From the NCBI GenBank assembly GCA_024336345.1, contig JANFOG010000006.1:2356001-2420000 (forward strand): a stretch of 64,000 nt of DNA, in the 5' to 3' direction. The notes beneath the pieces are model-generated. The model did not search any database. It was not told where the DNA came from and was given only the letters and a program-made list of their open reading frames with translations. A program made the translations under genes and the position numbers. The stretch's first letter is position 1, and each line of letters begins with the position of its first letter. Below are positions 22,449 through 35,949 of the stretch, piece after piece. The stretch comes from Mariannaea sp. PMI_226. Its lineage: Eukaryota > Ascomycota > Sordariomycetes > Hypocreales > Nectriaceae.

Positions 22449-24765
22449 CTACAGTCGGCGCTCTCGAAGAGTAAAGCCGGCGACTAGAGCTAGCAACGAA
22501 AATAAGATAGACACCCCTACATGCATTAGTAACGATACCCATTGTTCGTGACTGGCGAGTCCTACCATGGCTGTACTCAATGCCTCTAGTGTAGCCTTCA
22601 ACTAGAATCTCGGATACCTTCTTTGGGGCTTGGTCAATGAAGTCCACGCTTTCGGTGGCTTTCTTAATCACCTATTTCAAATATCAGCTTTGCTTTCCTG
22701 GGTACCGAAAGCTAAGGGATCAACTTCTCAATTGAAATACTTACGTCTTGAATAAACTCCTCATCACTTCCAAGCCTTGTCAACTTGAGGTGCACAACCC
22801 ATCTTAAGACAGCCTGCATGACGGCGCTTGAAGCGGCTAAGCCCACAACAGCTCCAATGGTAAAGCTCAGGAAGAGTCCTGATGCAGCAACGGCCTTATC
22901 CTCGGGGTTAATGGCAGCTTGAATAGCAATAAAGCTTGCGCTCTGCGTAAGTCCCATCGCCAGACCGCTGCAAAAGAGTCAGTACAGCTTCTTGATGGTG
23001 TCCAAAGTCGCTTTTTGCTTACCCAGGGATAATGTAAAGTGATTCAAGCCAGCCAGTATTACCATGCCATCGTAATAACAACAATCCGTAGCTGAGAATA
23101 CCGGAAATGGCGGCAACTGTGAGGAGTCCCTTGTATCGACCAGTTCTGATCACAATATCAGTGTGAGAATCTAGGCTCCCAGTCATCTTCATTGCTTCGT
23201 ACCTTTGAATCACAATCCCCGAGATAATTCCACCGGCGGTGTTACCGAGCACTGAAGGAAACAAATGGGCACCAGCAACAGTGCTGGATACACGCTGCGT
23301 GACTTGAAAGTATAGGGGCACCGAGAACATCATCTGTCAAAGTTAGAACCGGCCAGTTTGATTAGTCCTCGGAACTGATGAGGGACTTACCCCCAATTGA
23401 GCTCCAGCCTGTGCTGCCATGATCAAGTAAGCCATGGTAACATTACGTTCGCCAAACAAACGGAGCGGAAAGATTGGTTCCTTGGCCCAGCGAGACTCAA
23501 CCAGAACAAAAAGGAAGACAAGCAGAACGCCCACGGCCAAGAGGGTGAATATCAATGGATGGTCCCAGGAAATCTTTTGCCCGCCAATCTCTACTGGAAG
23601 CATGAGAGCTAGGATACTGCTCCCTAGAAGAAGAGCTCCAAGACCGTCTACCCTGGCGAGACGATTCTTCATGTCGGTTGGACTCTGCAACTCGTTCCCG
23701 GTTGTGGCATCTGGGAGCAGAATTCCACAAAGCAGCATCGCGGCTACAAAGATGGGGGCTTGACCTAAAAAGGACCTGAACAGATAGAACTATTAGTTTT
23801 TGATACCGCAGAGACTTTCAAAGAGGCCTGTTGGGGGATCAGTGTACCATCTCCAACCGATTGTGTCGGCTAACAGCCCACCTAGAGGTCCGCCAATGCT
23901 TCGACCTACAGTTGCAATGACATTCATGTAACTCTGCCAAGAGGCCACGTCCCTAAGCGGAGCCAAATCTGTGTCTAAGTCAGTACTATGTGCGAGAGTC
24001 ACCTATCTTGATCTTACCGGCTATGATTACATACGCCAGTGCCATCATACCAGCACCGCCAGAGCCGGAAATCAGTCGGCCTAAGATCACTTGCCACATT
24101 GATTGGCCAATGCCACTGGTTCATCTAGTTACTAAATTGGACGTCTCTTGTACCTCTCAGATTCACTTACACGAGGGCACTTCCAGCTTGTTAGCGATTA
24201 GATCAATGGAAGGAAAGTGGAGCGGAGATGTAAAAGACTTACCAACCGAATGCGAAAATGCCGTATGAGACCATGAGAATAGGTTTTCGGCCATAAATAT
24301 CACTCAATTTTCCATACTGTAAAAGTTACCAAAATTGAATCGACGATATGGCATTGTTACATTATATTTACCAGTGACTGAGTGGCAGCTCCAGCTAGCA
24401 TGAAGCTGATAAAGAGCCAGCTCGAATCCTCCAGATCACCAAACTCAGAGGCAATTACTGGGTGTGTAGCCATGACTAAGGATCCATCCGCATTGGAAGT
24501 AAAAACGCCTGCAAAGTCGGTCAGTCTGGATCCAGCTTGAGTTTGTTCCATGAAGGAGTTGTGTACCGATGAGCAAGGCTCCAACCACTCGAGCAATATA
24601 CGCATTGCTATACGATTCCGATTCAGATATTGATGATTCTGCCGATTGGGAGGGTTCACAACCATAACCAGTTCCGTTAATTGGCGTGTGGTCATCTGCT
24701 ATCGTAGCTGGAAGAAGTGTCGAGGTCTCCAAGACACTCTCCGGGTCGTTGGCTTGAACTGTCAT
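22449..24765 (-). CDS. MFS transporter, 14-TM DHA2 / vacuolar basic amino acid transporter (Vba)-like
   Basis: Eleven exons assembled by hand: 24765-24567, 24508-24372, 24316-24243, 24179-24171, 24115-24018, 23968-23848, 23775-23391, 23333-23023, 22967-22745, 22671-22566 and 22516-22449, giving 576 aa. The family includes yeast Vba-type vacuolar amino-acid exchangers and drug:H+ antiporters. Signatures: YGKLSDIYGRKPILM (MFS loop 2-3), GQSMWQVILGRLISGSGGAGM, and GGPLGGLLADTIGWRW. An acidic, soluble N-terminus of about 55 residues precedes TM1. Exon 4 is only 9 nt (Cys-Ala-Leu-Val context). The last exon follows a 49-nt intron. Substrate unknown. Confidence 0.88.
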
Positions 24766-26672
24766 GGCCTTGATTTGAGCGAGATGAGAGCAGTCGAAAA
24801 TCGCTTTTTTCCCCCTTTCTTACCTTTTGATCGGATGTCTCATAAAATCAAAATTAAAGATTTGATTATAACACGGACTCATGCTTGACTGGCTGAATTT
24901 CTTCAGCTGAAAAGAATAACTGGTGGGCGTAATCTCAACCAGAAAGCACATCATCGCCAACGCCCCACTAAGATGCATCAACTCGATGAACTGTGCCTAG
25001 TTGTGATGGCATCAAGAGGTAGTTCATGAGGATAAGGAACCATTATGCTTATCGTTTAGTTATTGCGGCGAAATGGACGATGCGACCCAAATGTGTGGAA
25101 ACTCATCCCTCGGTACCTAGGTAGGAAAATGGGCAGCGATCCTCGAACATGGCTGTGGCTGAGGAACTTTCTGGCTATTCGGCCTCGGCAGAGTCCATGT
25201 CACCTTAGAAATATTGCGAGACGTTACAGTGATGTATCTACATATCTGTGGAGGCTGTGAAGTTTTCTTTGATTTGGGTTAAAATCACTTATGTGCTTTC
25301 AACAGACCATGAGTTGGTACATTGAATCGCATGAAGTGCATGATAGATCGCACAGTCACTGGCCACCCCATATGCACCTATGGATGTGAGGTTACCGCCA
25401 TTCGCCTCGTCTATAATCACCAGATCTAGATAGCTTGGCACGAAGGTAATAAGGAGGGGTGAATGAACGTTGCAACCTACCCTACCCAGGTACGGAGACA
25501 ACCCGCCTCACCAACCAGCTCACCGGGCAGTGCCACACTACCAATACTCCGGAACATGTTCCCCAAAGGGACTGGATATTCCGCCTTGTCGAGTATTTCC
25601 GCGCGCGTATCTGGATCAGCCCAGTCGATGGGATCGTGACAACCGCATGCCAAGCGATTCGCTCGCGGACTCCGTGGAGGCCTGTGCCAGAACGACCAGT
25701 CGGAGACACCCTGGATCCCCTGCTCTGCGTTGAGTCACCCAAGATCTGCCCACAGGAGAAAAACTGCCGTTGTCAGCCAACTTCAACACGTGATGGCTAT
25801 TTCTTGATTCCTCGCATTGGCTTGTAGTGGACAAATAGGAAATTTTTCATTTTTGCTAATTAAGTGAATCACTGCCATCTAGCTGGGCTAGGAACCTAAA
25901 GGTGCCCTGTTGGAAGCCATTGGTGGCCCCGTGATACGCAGAAGCCCTTCATCTAACCCATGCCCATGCCCATGCCCAAGCAACGATCTCAGCTCACTGG
26001 CGGCAGTGCTAAATCTCGCCACCCATCAGGTGCACGGTAACCTCCCTGTTCTCGCCGTTTCGTCCTTTCCAGGCCTGGGCGCTTCTATGACCTCGGGATG
26101 TCCCTAGCGCGGGAATTGCCAACGACGTTCTGGGCTGTGCATTTGCGCGCTTGACGTCAAAGGCGCCGCTTCCGGAGGGACGGGATCAGTTTCGGGTTGT
26201 GTAAGTCAACAAGACGTAGACTATTCTTCATTGTAATAGATGTGCGCACAGGAAAATCACTACTTGAATGGGAAACACTTAGCGAACGGGAAAAGACCAA
26301 AAAAAATTGTTAACGATGTAACATATGTCACATTTTCGACTACCGCTTGCTAGAAATTCCTAAACATTACAACTCTTGACGCTACTCTGTCCGGAGAGCT
26401 TATCCAGCTCTGGAGTAAAAGAAAGCCTCCAGGCGAAAAGAATTAGCGCCAAGAAAAAAAAATTCATCATCATCAATGACAGACCCAAGCTTCCCATTCC
26501 CAGCAGCTGAAATAAAGGTACAACTGATTAATAGAAGGTGCTCGTGCTACCCAACATAGACAATATGCACGGGCGGTATTGTAATTTTTGCCGTTTGTCT
26601 GACTCTATCAGACATCTTTTGATTTGAATCACTGAGCCAACCAGGGCATGATTCATAGCACCATATATATTT
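24766..26672. other. Spacer between MFS gene and amino-acid permease
   Basis: No gene recognised. Contains a GGTACCTAGGTAGG motif (25112-25125) and a short CCCATG tandem (about 25957-25979). Open frames at 25459-25827 show no domain and overlap others on the opposite strand. Confidence 0.45.
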
Positions 26673-28185
26673 TTAAGCAATAGGCGCGCAGGTAAAAGCA
26701 CCACGAACGGTTCCGTCACGGAATTGTCTGATCTATCGAGGGTGTTAGAAAGTGAAACGAAAACGCCACTATTAAAAGCGGCTCGGAGGGGGAAAAAAAA
26801 CTTACAATATCATCAACACTGGCGTATGTGCCACCGACAAGGACAATCATGCCAATAATGAAAATAATGCCATTGACAATGCTCAGAGGCAAGTTTTCTC
26901 GAGAGTGCCAAGGACCCTTCTTGATAAGCATGAACCAGAAGAGTGATGGGAAGTAGAAGGTGAAGCCGGAGATGAAGAGGGAGGAGGAGATAGACAGCAA
27001 GTCGCTGAAGAAAGGAATGGCCTCGGCGATGATGAAGGCGACAATAGTGATGGCGGTGATGAGACCGATCCAGGTAATCCAACCCATCTTAGTGTTGATG
27101 TAGCGGATGATGGAGTTCTTGAACACACGGCCGTGGATGTATCGAGCGACGACGGTGCCGTTGATGGATCCGGAGATGAAGATGACGGGAAGGGCGATTC
27201 CAAAGGCAACCTTGGATAGGGTAGGACCGGCAGAGAGGAGAGCAGGGGACTTGACGTCCTGGCCAACGAAGGCGTAGATCAGCGCACCAGTCATAGTGTA
27301 GATGAAGATCTCAATGAGGCCCAGTGCCCAGATGGACTTGACAAAGTCGCGGGGGGTGTGCATCTCGTCCATGAAGGAGAACTGGCAGACGGCGAAAGAG
27401 TAGGCAAAGACAATGTTGGTGATTGCGATGAAGGCCTCGGTGAAGCTGAGGTCCTCCTTGGGCCAGGCACTCCAGTTGACGGAGCCGAGACCGCCCTCGT
27501 GTTCGTGTGCCTTGATACCAGTGCCGATGATGGTGATGCCAACCGCAACAATGATGGAGACGAAGTCGATGTATCCGAGAATAGCGACTTCAGCAAAGGA
27601 CGGGGGGATGGCGACGATGAGGAGGATAATGGCTGAGATGACACCAAAGACGAGAGAGCAGACGCCATTGTTGCTAAGGTTCAGGAAGGCAATTGTGCCC
27701 GTCAAGCAGTGAGAACCGACCAGGAAGGTGAGCTGCAGCGCGAACATGAAGCCAATCAGCTCATAACCAAATTTTCCCCAGATCAGTTGGCCAGCATCTG
27801 CGTAGTGGGAGACATGAGGGAAAGCCAGCTTGACCTGGCCGACGACGTAACTGGTGTAGATGGCAACGAAACCAAGCCCGACGCACAGAATGACACCAGC
27901 AACCATGCCCAGCGAGGCAAATGCTGAGGGGAGACCCAGGCAACCCAGAGCAATGGCTTCGACGATGAGGACCACCGTCAATCGCTTCCAACCGAGACGG
28001 TGGAAGTGGGCGTTGCCCTCAGCAGCCTTTTGCTTCTCAAGGTCGGCACGGGTGCGCTCGTCCAAGTCGACAACTTCTCCAGTCGAGTTGTCGAATAAGT
28101 CCCGTGGCAATTGTTGGTTTGGCTGCTTCTCATCGAATTTCTGGTCCGAACCGTTATTTATAACGGGATGAGTGATTGTGTCCAT
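26673..28185 (-). CDS. Neutral amino-acid permease, AAAP (Aa_trans) family, mtr-like
   Basis: Exon 1 (28185-26806, 460 codons) plus a 60-nt last exon (26732-26673) give 479 aa. The intron starts GTAAGT and ends CTAACACCCTCGATAG. AAAP carriers take up amino acids across the plasma membrane by proton symport; in Neurospora the related mtr protein carries neutral and aromatic amino acids. About 11 hydrophobic segments follow a 70-residue hydrophilic N-terminus. Family-like stretches include AIALGCLGLPSAFASLGM in TM1 and SHYADAGQLIWGKFGYE. The spliced C-terminus reads IRQFRDGTVRGAFTCAPIA. Reading through the intron would instead add an unrelated tail, so the splice is preferred. Confidence 0.9.
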
Positions 28186-31100
28186 TTTGGGTGAGTTTTT
28201 CTGGACAAGAAAAAATAAGTTGGGAGTAGTAGTAAGCGTGTGGCTTATAATATGGGTAATAGTAGAGGATAGAAGGGAGGAGTAGAAGAAGAAGGAAGAG
28301 GATGGAGAAGGAAGAGAAAGAAGTTATCAAGGGAGGAGGGAGAGGTGTGTGTATAACTCTCCGAGGACTGGGGAGGGTATATAGTATAGTAGTCTTTTAC
28401 CTGTAAGTAGGTAAAAGAATCAAAAGTGTAAACAAGAAACAACCCAGAGTTTGAAGGGATGTGATGCGATGGGGGGCCAAGAAAAAAAAAGGCTAAGATA
28501 TGGAGAGGGAGAGCAAGATATATATACAAACCGGAGGACTAGAGGAGCAAAAGACGCTGAACCCGAGAGTGAGGCCGAAAGGTGTAGCAGATGATGGAGG
28601 CAAACAGGCCAGTCATTGTCACTGTGGGTCAGCATCCATACGCTGTGCGCGGTCGACGCCCGGGCGGGTAATCCATCTCTTCTGACCACTTCCAAAATCC
28701 GCCGAAGTACTAATCTCCAGGTTTTTTTTTGTGGTCTATTGGCTTCTTCTTTTCTTTCTCCTTCGCCGGAAAGGATGCAGAGCGTCATGGGTTTGTCCTC
28801 TTTTTGCTGTTAACGGGCTGGGTCCCCCCCCCTGGCCCCCTGGTCCCTTGGTCTGGGGAATCCGAGTTTGGCATACGATGTTTGCGTGCATGTCTTGTTG
28901 TTGATCCAAAAAAAAAAATGAGCCCAAGTCATCACTAACACGGACCGGCTATAAGGGAGAAAACTGGAACCTAGGGTCCCCACAGGCAGCCCAGGACTTG
29001 TACCTTAGGTACCTACACACAACCCACTCTCCACTGAACGCCCCCAAAAGACTCTTCAGAGCAGGCACTAGATCCTTCAAGAGCAAAGATGCACAACCTT
29101 GTTTCCTCCCTCTGTTTACTTTGTTCTATGATGATTCCTCTTTATTCACAAACAGGTACAGAAGCCTTTCACTTCAAGATACTGGGAAGCGGGTGCTCAG
29201 AAACCGGCCACCCTCAAAGTTGTTGTTCAATACTTGACGCTATAAGTGGGCAGTTACCTAATGCAGCAATGCCCCCGGGGCAGTGAAAGAGGGCCTCTGC
29301 TTTTGGTGAGGGTGGACACCACAATGCTGCGATGTGTCAAGGAAACAACCTACTCCGAAATGTGTGCAGCAAGAAAACAGTCGAGACCTGGTTGGCAAGC
29401 ACTAATACTATCGTATCGTACTACAGAGAAAGTGGATTGGGTTTTCTCCAGGAGGAGAAGAAGAAGAAGAAGCGGAGCAGCAAAAGCATACAATGGAAGG
29501 CTAACTTGGATTGATCGGCAGTTTTGGCGCAATCCCGGGGCTCCATCGGGGCGAGGACGGTATCCATTTTTGCATCCGCTTCCTGTTGTTGTTGCGTAAA
29601 ATGGTTCAAACTGTTATGGCATCAAAAACTCAACCCTTGGTATGGTACATGTTTTCTTCAGGGTTTGTATGGAGAACTCAACCAAAATGCCTGCGGTGAT
29701 TATTACTTTCTTTCTCTGTTCCCCCGCGCTTTAGCCCATGTCTCTCCTCTCCCCCAGAGAGGGAGAGGAGCAGAGAGCCACCTTGGAGATTTGAGTTGGG
29801 GCGCGAAGGTGGTAACTTTTACGTCAAACATGCTGATCCGTGGTCAGCAACGAATAGTTTCGTGATCTTTCCCCCCGTGGCAAACCCTTTTGATAATTTC
29901 CTGGGGAATTTTGCGGAGAGAAAATACTGGAGAAGGAAATAGTTTGAGAAAGTAAAAAAAAAAGAGGATTTAGACGATGCGAGAAACGCGGGGAAAGCAT
30001 GGAGGCTGTGAGATGTCCAGAACGGACAAAGAGTTATAAGGCTGCCTCCGGGACACCGGTCTGCCGAGCATTGAGGCTGAAAAAAAAAAAGGAAACCAAA
30101 AGGGAGACAGAAGTGACAATATCGGAGATGCCAAGCCCGGACGCCGACGTTGCACTCACCGAACTTGAACTCACCGGATTTTGCCGGGAGGGACGGGTAG
30201 GAGATGAGAGAGAGGAGGGCGCCCCCCCCAAAACGATGGGCTCGACTGTTCTACTCTTCTCGGACAAAAGTGTCGGGTGTGTTGTGACGGGCGAGGGAGA
30301 GGGAGAGGGCCTAAGCCTCATCGCTTCAGGCAGGTGGCTGATAAGTTTGGCAAGATAGGTTACTTTTCTTCTCCCTTCACTGTTGACGCACATCATCATG
30401 TCACAAGTGTCAAGGTTCTGGCCCGCCAGCAAGTCCATCGAAATCTTCTCGAAGCCCACTAGCCGGGGGGGTGGCTCCCTGATCATTCCTCTCTCACTCC
30501 GTGCTGTCCTCTGAACTCACCCAAGGTGCAGCGTTACATGGGTAACGTACCTGATAGAATGCATATACAAGTGGGGATGGGTCGCTGAGTGAGCTGTGAA
30601 TGATGACAATTGCTGGACGTGCGCGCAGTGGGAGGCCGGTGATGATGAAAGGGTGGCCTGGTCCTTGATTCCGTGTTCGCGGTCAACGCAGGACAGGGCC
30701 ATGCAAATAGAATGAATCAATGCGTGAATGCGTGTGCCTCCTCGGACATGTTCTTTTTTTCTCTTTCTTTCTTTCAGGTCAGTTGGCCTCCCTATGACTC
30801 GAATTTTCTTGTTTCTTTTTTGGCGTCGTTTGCTTTTTATTTATTTTTGTATATGCCCTTACGATATGGGCATACGAAGTGCCGTCACTCCCTCAACATC
30901 AAACGAGAGATACGTGTGTACAATGTGTCTCGCCCATTATTATTGGTCTCTTTTCTTGTGACGCTGCCGTTCTCTCCGGGCGTCTATAATATTTTATCTC
31001 CTGTCCATCTCCCGAATCTCATCCCCCCACTGACCAGTCAAAATGCCTACAATGCACATTCCCCTTGCGTGGTCTGATTTGTGACTTTTTTATTTTTGAT

Positions 31101-34100
31101 GTCTTTTCCCGTGACCTATATCTCGGCTTTTTCTCTTTCGCTCTCTCTCGCGCTTCGCTCCCTGTATCGGGCACATCCTGCAAAGCCCTGTCCATCCGTC
31201 CCTCTTTGTGCCTTGCTTTCTTGCTACATAGTATCACGCTTCGTCCACATTCCACTATTGCCCAGGTAGTTAATTTACTCGTAAGCCTGGAGTCGCCTCA
31301 TCATTGCCGTCGCTCCGGAGTAAATGATCTGCGGTTCGGGCTCATCCACCCCGACTCTGCCCGTCCCACTGCCCACTTGATAGCCTAACCCAGCCAGGTA
31401 GGTGCATGTTTCTTCGAAGCCATCGTCGCGCCTCGTCAACTCAATCCCGCCCAGGTACCGCAGTTTAGGAGCGGCTCCTTCAAGACCATGGAACCCAAAC
31501 TAGTCCGCCTTGCCCTGCAGTAAGGTACCTTGGGTACCTAGGTACCGGCGAAATTGCTAGACGCCGAACTGAGAGATCTTCCGTGCGCTCTTTTTTTTTT
31601 CTTTCTAGAAAAATTCCCCGGCATTAGATGACGCCAATCCGAATCAATCACGTAAAAATTCTCCTCTATTCCAGCACTATCAAACCAGGCTAACACTAGA
31701 AGGATCAGCACGACCCGCTGATTCCTGGCGATCCCGCTTCACGGCCCTTGCATGCCACAAGAGGCACGAGTAGAGTGCCGGCAGACTTGGCACGTACGAT
31801 GTACGATGAGATGGCGATGACATGGAGCGAGCCAGCTGAAGTGAGGTAGCGTTTCTCCAATATCAGCCTCAATCAATTGTCAAAAGCCCAACAACTATTT
31901 CTGTGACCCCTCCTTCTCCAACTATAGTACATAGTAATCATGACTCTGCACGGGTTGACGGGATACAAAAGACCATAACCACTAATTATCTCACGCCGTC
32001 TTTTCTTCTTCCTTCTTCCTTTCGTGGAAACATCCGTGCATACGGTTTTTTTGGTTTCATCCATCAATGACTCCGGTCATAACTCGGGTAACTGTGCTAA
32101 CACCAGATCTTGCAATGGTCGGTGGCGCCGAGATACTGTGGTCCATTTCCACCAAGAAAAACCAATAGGAATTTTTTTGGAGTAATAGCAAGACAATGCA
32201 GGCAACAACCTAAGGCAACAACCTAAGTGCAAAACAAACAGCGACGAAGCGGGTCACAATGCAATGCAATGTCCAATGCTCAATACGATGTGGTAAAGAG
32301 TACGCATTTCATCGTGTCAGTCTAAGATTCTGGCAATCTGGATGTTATGATGCAGGGAACATGCAAGTCAAGTAGTTGGCCTGCTTGAGTCGTGAACGAG
32401 GTCGGTTCCGGACTTGTTGCCTACTTGGTGGATTACAACTTCATTCCATCCGTCAACCCAGCAAAAGCAAAACCGTATAGATAAATAGATACTGATCGTT
32501 GAGGCAATTTAAATTGTAATAAAATTGATCTATATAATCCAAAAAACAATCGTTTGCCCAATCCCCAAACTCCCCCATGTGATCACCTCTCTTCCCCTTG
32601 TAATCTTACGTACAACTACTCCGCAAAACATCTCGTTGAAGGGAACGGAGAGGGGATCATCCTCATCCAACCACCCACCGTCGGGCGATGCTATCCACAG
32701 AAGACTCCGCAACCGACGGCTCCGTGCTTCCATTTAGTCATACAAACTCCCATTTGCCTCAAAACTCGTCCAAAATCCCTGTGTCTCCTTCCTTCACACT
32801 TGCGGAGTCAAATTTGTCTCAGGGCTTTGCGTTCATGGACTGGATGAGAGTCCGTCGTTTTGGCCCCCCCTCCCCCCGCTATGGGGTATTTTCATGAAGA
32901 TGGGCAATCTGCGAGGTTAATATGAATCTTCCCACTCCTTGCCACGACTTGATACTCTCTGTTAGTAATGGAATTGTGCTCCTGAAACTTTCAGACCCTT
33001 CAAATAAAGTCAGATAAGCTAAGATAAGTGCGCTTATGCAACTGAGCGCATTGTCGTCCGTCTGGGCTGGTTCATCAAGCTGCCACTGTTACTGTCGATA
33101 TGGATCGTTCTGAGGATAATTTACGTAACATCGGCCATTACCCATGCTCTGCTTCAATATCATCCTCTACTTGCATACGGAGTTATACAGAAAGTAAATG
33201 CGAACCCAAAGGCTGTCTATCGTAGCGTGGTGGTTTACAGGGATTGTTCCATGCATCATGTTATCCAATTTCCATTCAAGCTTTGCTAAGGTTGGGGTCG
33301 ACTTGAGTTCCCACCTCTTCGCCAATCCCAGTCACATAACCGCGGATCATCCTCAGTTCCCACGTTTGTATGTTGCGGGGGAAGGGGGAACCTCCAAGAT
33401 TCCGTATCTATTCATGTCGAGCAAAAGGCGTGGCCATCCAAAATGGGAAGGTCCCTTTAATTCGATGACTAGATGATCGACTTGACTGCTTCCCGCCAGG
33501 AACTTAGGACTTGTTGTAAAGAGACCAATTCTGATTGCGCATTACCAAACCCGGGCGAGTGGTAGTAAGAAGACTCGAAAACGCTCCCGGCAATGCTCGC
33601 GGCATTACTTCGTTGTTCTGATGCTTGAATGGTGTAGGGAAACCTGAATGAATGGGAGCAGAAACTCCGGATATGCATTAGCTTTTCCAGAGCTTGGCCC
33701 AAGTATATCAGCATCGACAGATGAGTTCCGAAGCAAAATAAAGGAAGTGATTGAATGTTGTGTTATGCTAGGGACTACGCAATACATTCAATCATCTTCG
33801 CATCTCATGCTTTCAAGTTCGTGGGGGGGCTAGACCATCCCATGTATCATGAATACGTATAGTGTTTGTTAGAGAACATCAGGTTTTCCCCCTGTGCAAG
33901 CTAGCTAACTACAGCTGAGTTTATCACAATTCCTATCCGCTAATACGGCTTCTTGACTTTGTTCCTCAACGATTCAAAGTTTGGTATCGGGCCTTATGAT
34001 GAATAAGTGGGAAGTAACCAGCCCAGAGCCGAATCTTGAAAGAATAAACCTATCTCATCATTACTGGTACGTCATTCATTTTCTAGTTTACAACGTAGGA

Positions 34101-34859
34101 AATGCACCTACTGTATAAGCGTTTTAAAAGTATCCCGGTGTTTCTTTCGTCCTATTTGCCATTATCTCTGCTGTGGACAAATGAAATTGTCCGTTGTGAC
34201 TTTCCAGTGCAGATTAAAGTACTCGACATGAGGAGTGTATGTTGAGAGCCATGATTTTAGTGACTCTACATTTTCTATCTATCTATCACTGCAGTGAAGT
34301 CGCATTTCAAGGCTTGGTGACCATGAGGAATTCCTTTGGGCTTGCATGAGAGGCTTATGCTGGCCTGGGTATCCTGTAGTTGAAGGTCATCAGCTACCCT
34401 AGATCAGATATGCCAAGGGTGTTATCTTCGATTTGCATCATCCGGATTGCAACCTAAACTCATTTCCATCGCTGCTAACCTACAGAATACGCTCATAACA
34501 AGTTAGTTTGAGAAAAGATGGTAATCTCTTTTGGACAAATTCCTATCTATATGTAAGTGCTCGTTATTTAGTGCTCATTCGGCGCCGGAGTTGCAGTTAT
34601 GGTTTCTTATTCTAAACAGCAATGGGCAAATATATAATATTTATTCTTACATTCACAAACCGACTGAGAAATACATGACTTCCAAAACGAACACAAATAT
34701 CCAAATTGTGTGAGTGATGTTAATCAAGACATCACTTTCTTCGTTTCTATTTGCTTGAACACAACTTGTCTTGTGAGGCTTTGATTGAGTCTGCGTTGCT
34801 AAACACTGCAGGTATATAATTCCAATTTGAATGCCTCGGTCTTCAACAAAAAACCGGTT
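28186..34859. other. 6.7-kb gene-poor region upstream of the permease
   Basis: The first ~600 bases are the permease's purine/pyrimidine-biased upstream region. Beyond that I found no domain-bearing frame or splice-linked exons on either strand. GGTACC-type palindromes occur at 29001-29015 and 31521-31546. Open frames at 30034-30486 (-) and 33198-33476 (+) look like chance. The right half becomes AT-rich before the tRNA. Confidence 0.45.
31521..31546. repeat. Double GGTACC palindrome
   Basis: AAGGTACCTT directly followed, after two bases, by GGTACCTAGGTACC. Each is a perfect palindrome. They lie in the long gene-free region. Confidence 0.8.
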
Positions 34860-34955
34860 GCCCGGCTAGCTCAATCGGAAGAGCGTGAGACTCTTATGAG
34901 TACTCCGTACATTACATACATCTCAAGGTTGTGGGTTCGAGCCCCACGTTGGGCT
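34860..34955 (+). tRNA. tRNA-Lys (anticodon CUU) with 23-nt intron
   Basis: The acceptor stem pairs GCCCGGC with GTTGGGC (two G-T pairs). The A box TAGCTCAATCGG is at 34867-34878 and the B box GGTTCGAGCC at 34934-34943. The anticodon stem TGAGA/TCTCA encloses loop CTCTTA...A with CTT at 34893-34895. A 23-nt intron (34897-34919) sits one base 3' of the anticodon, the canonical position. Spliced, the molecule is 73 nt before CCA addition. Confidence 0.93.
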
Positions 34956-35949
34956 ATTCCTATATCAAGACGATTGACAAATTCTTTTTTTTGTCTTATT
35001 TTATAACTCTTTCTTATGTTTTTTCCCCCTTCTCGTCTTGTTTCCCGTCTTCTTATTTACGGTCTGTTATGTTCATGTAAGTCATTAGGGCAGGAATGTC
35101 TTCTCTTTTTCTTGTGCCACTATGTCTGTCGACTATGTTTGTCGAGGGCTGTGAGCGATATCCGCTCATGATACCAGCGTGGCGCTGAAACCCTTGTTCT
35201 GAATAAGGTTCAGACATGGATTTACAAAGGATTTACAAATCATCCAAGCCCGGATTCTGTAACCTGTAGTCAATATTCCAAGGCGCTACGTGACTTAGCG
35301 CTGAGACTCCCGTCTGTATTTATTGTGACAGATCCGCTACCGTGCATAACAAATTGGGGACGGTGTATAGCACTTGTTTAGTTTTATACTAGCACTTCGT
35401 CGTTATAAAACGGCCATTCATTCCTCTTCCAGCGCCCTCTGAGAACTGTTACCTACAATCGCGTCATCTGTACATTGGAACAGGTCGCCAATACGACGTA
35501 CCGGTTACATACAGGCTATTCAATCAAGGCATCCTCGCTGACAAACCACTCCAACCCTGGGATTCCTTCTCAGCTGCTCAAAAAATCACGAATGGCTGGC
35601 TGGCGTGACCTGCTGTTCTTGAAGGCATCCTTGCCTGCTGAGCGGAGATCATGTTCAGCTTCATCCCTGTCAGCCCAATCATGAAGCAGACAGCGGATAC
35701 TAGGGCGGAGAATACTACCCTGGCCGTCTTAAGGCTGACCACCCACATTCATGACTTAATTTCAAGCACGAACGGAGCGGCAGTTCGTAACAAGGCAAAG
35801 TCCGAATCCACGGAATTCAATATGGCCAGTTACTTCATTTCGAAAGCTGTCAGGAGACAAACCAGAAACTTATTCCATACACACACAGACGAGAAATCAA
35901 CTAAGCCGACGACATCTTCTTTCAAACTGGCAAAGCCCGGACCTCCGTC
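34956..35949. other. Spacer before the STAND/NLR gene
   Basis: AT-rich after the tRNA, becoming more balanced after 35400. A frame at 35651-36040 overlaps the Goodbye exon in another frame and shows no domain. An additional 5' exon of the NLR gene here cannot be excluded. Confidence 0.4.
34985..34992 (+). terminator. Pol III terminator (T8) of tRNA-Lys
   Basis: Run of eight T residues 30 bases after the tRNA, the first long T run downstream. Confidence 0.6.

Noticed and set aside
25459..25827. Overlapping frames on both strands between MFS and permease genes
   Set aside because: No domain, mirrored on both strands, typical of GC-balanced spacer DNA.
30034..30486. 150-codon minus-strand frame rich in Ser/Pro
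   Set aside because: Low-complexity, no domain, no splice partners, likely chance.
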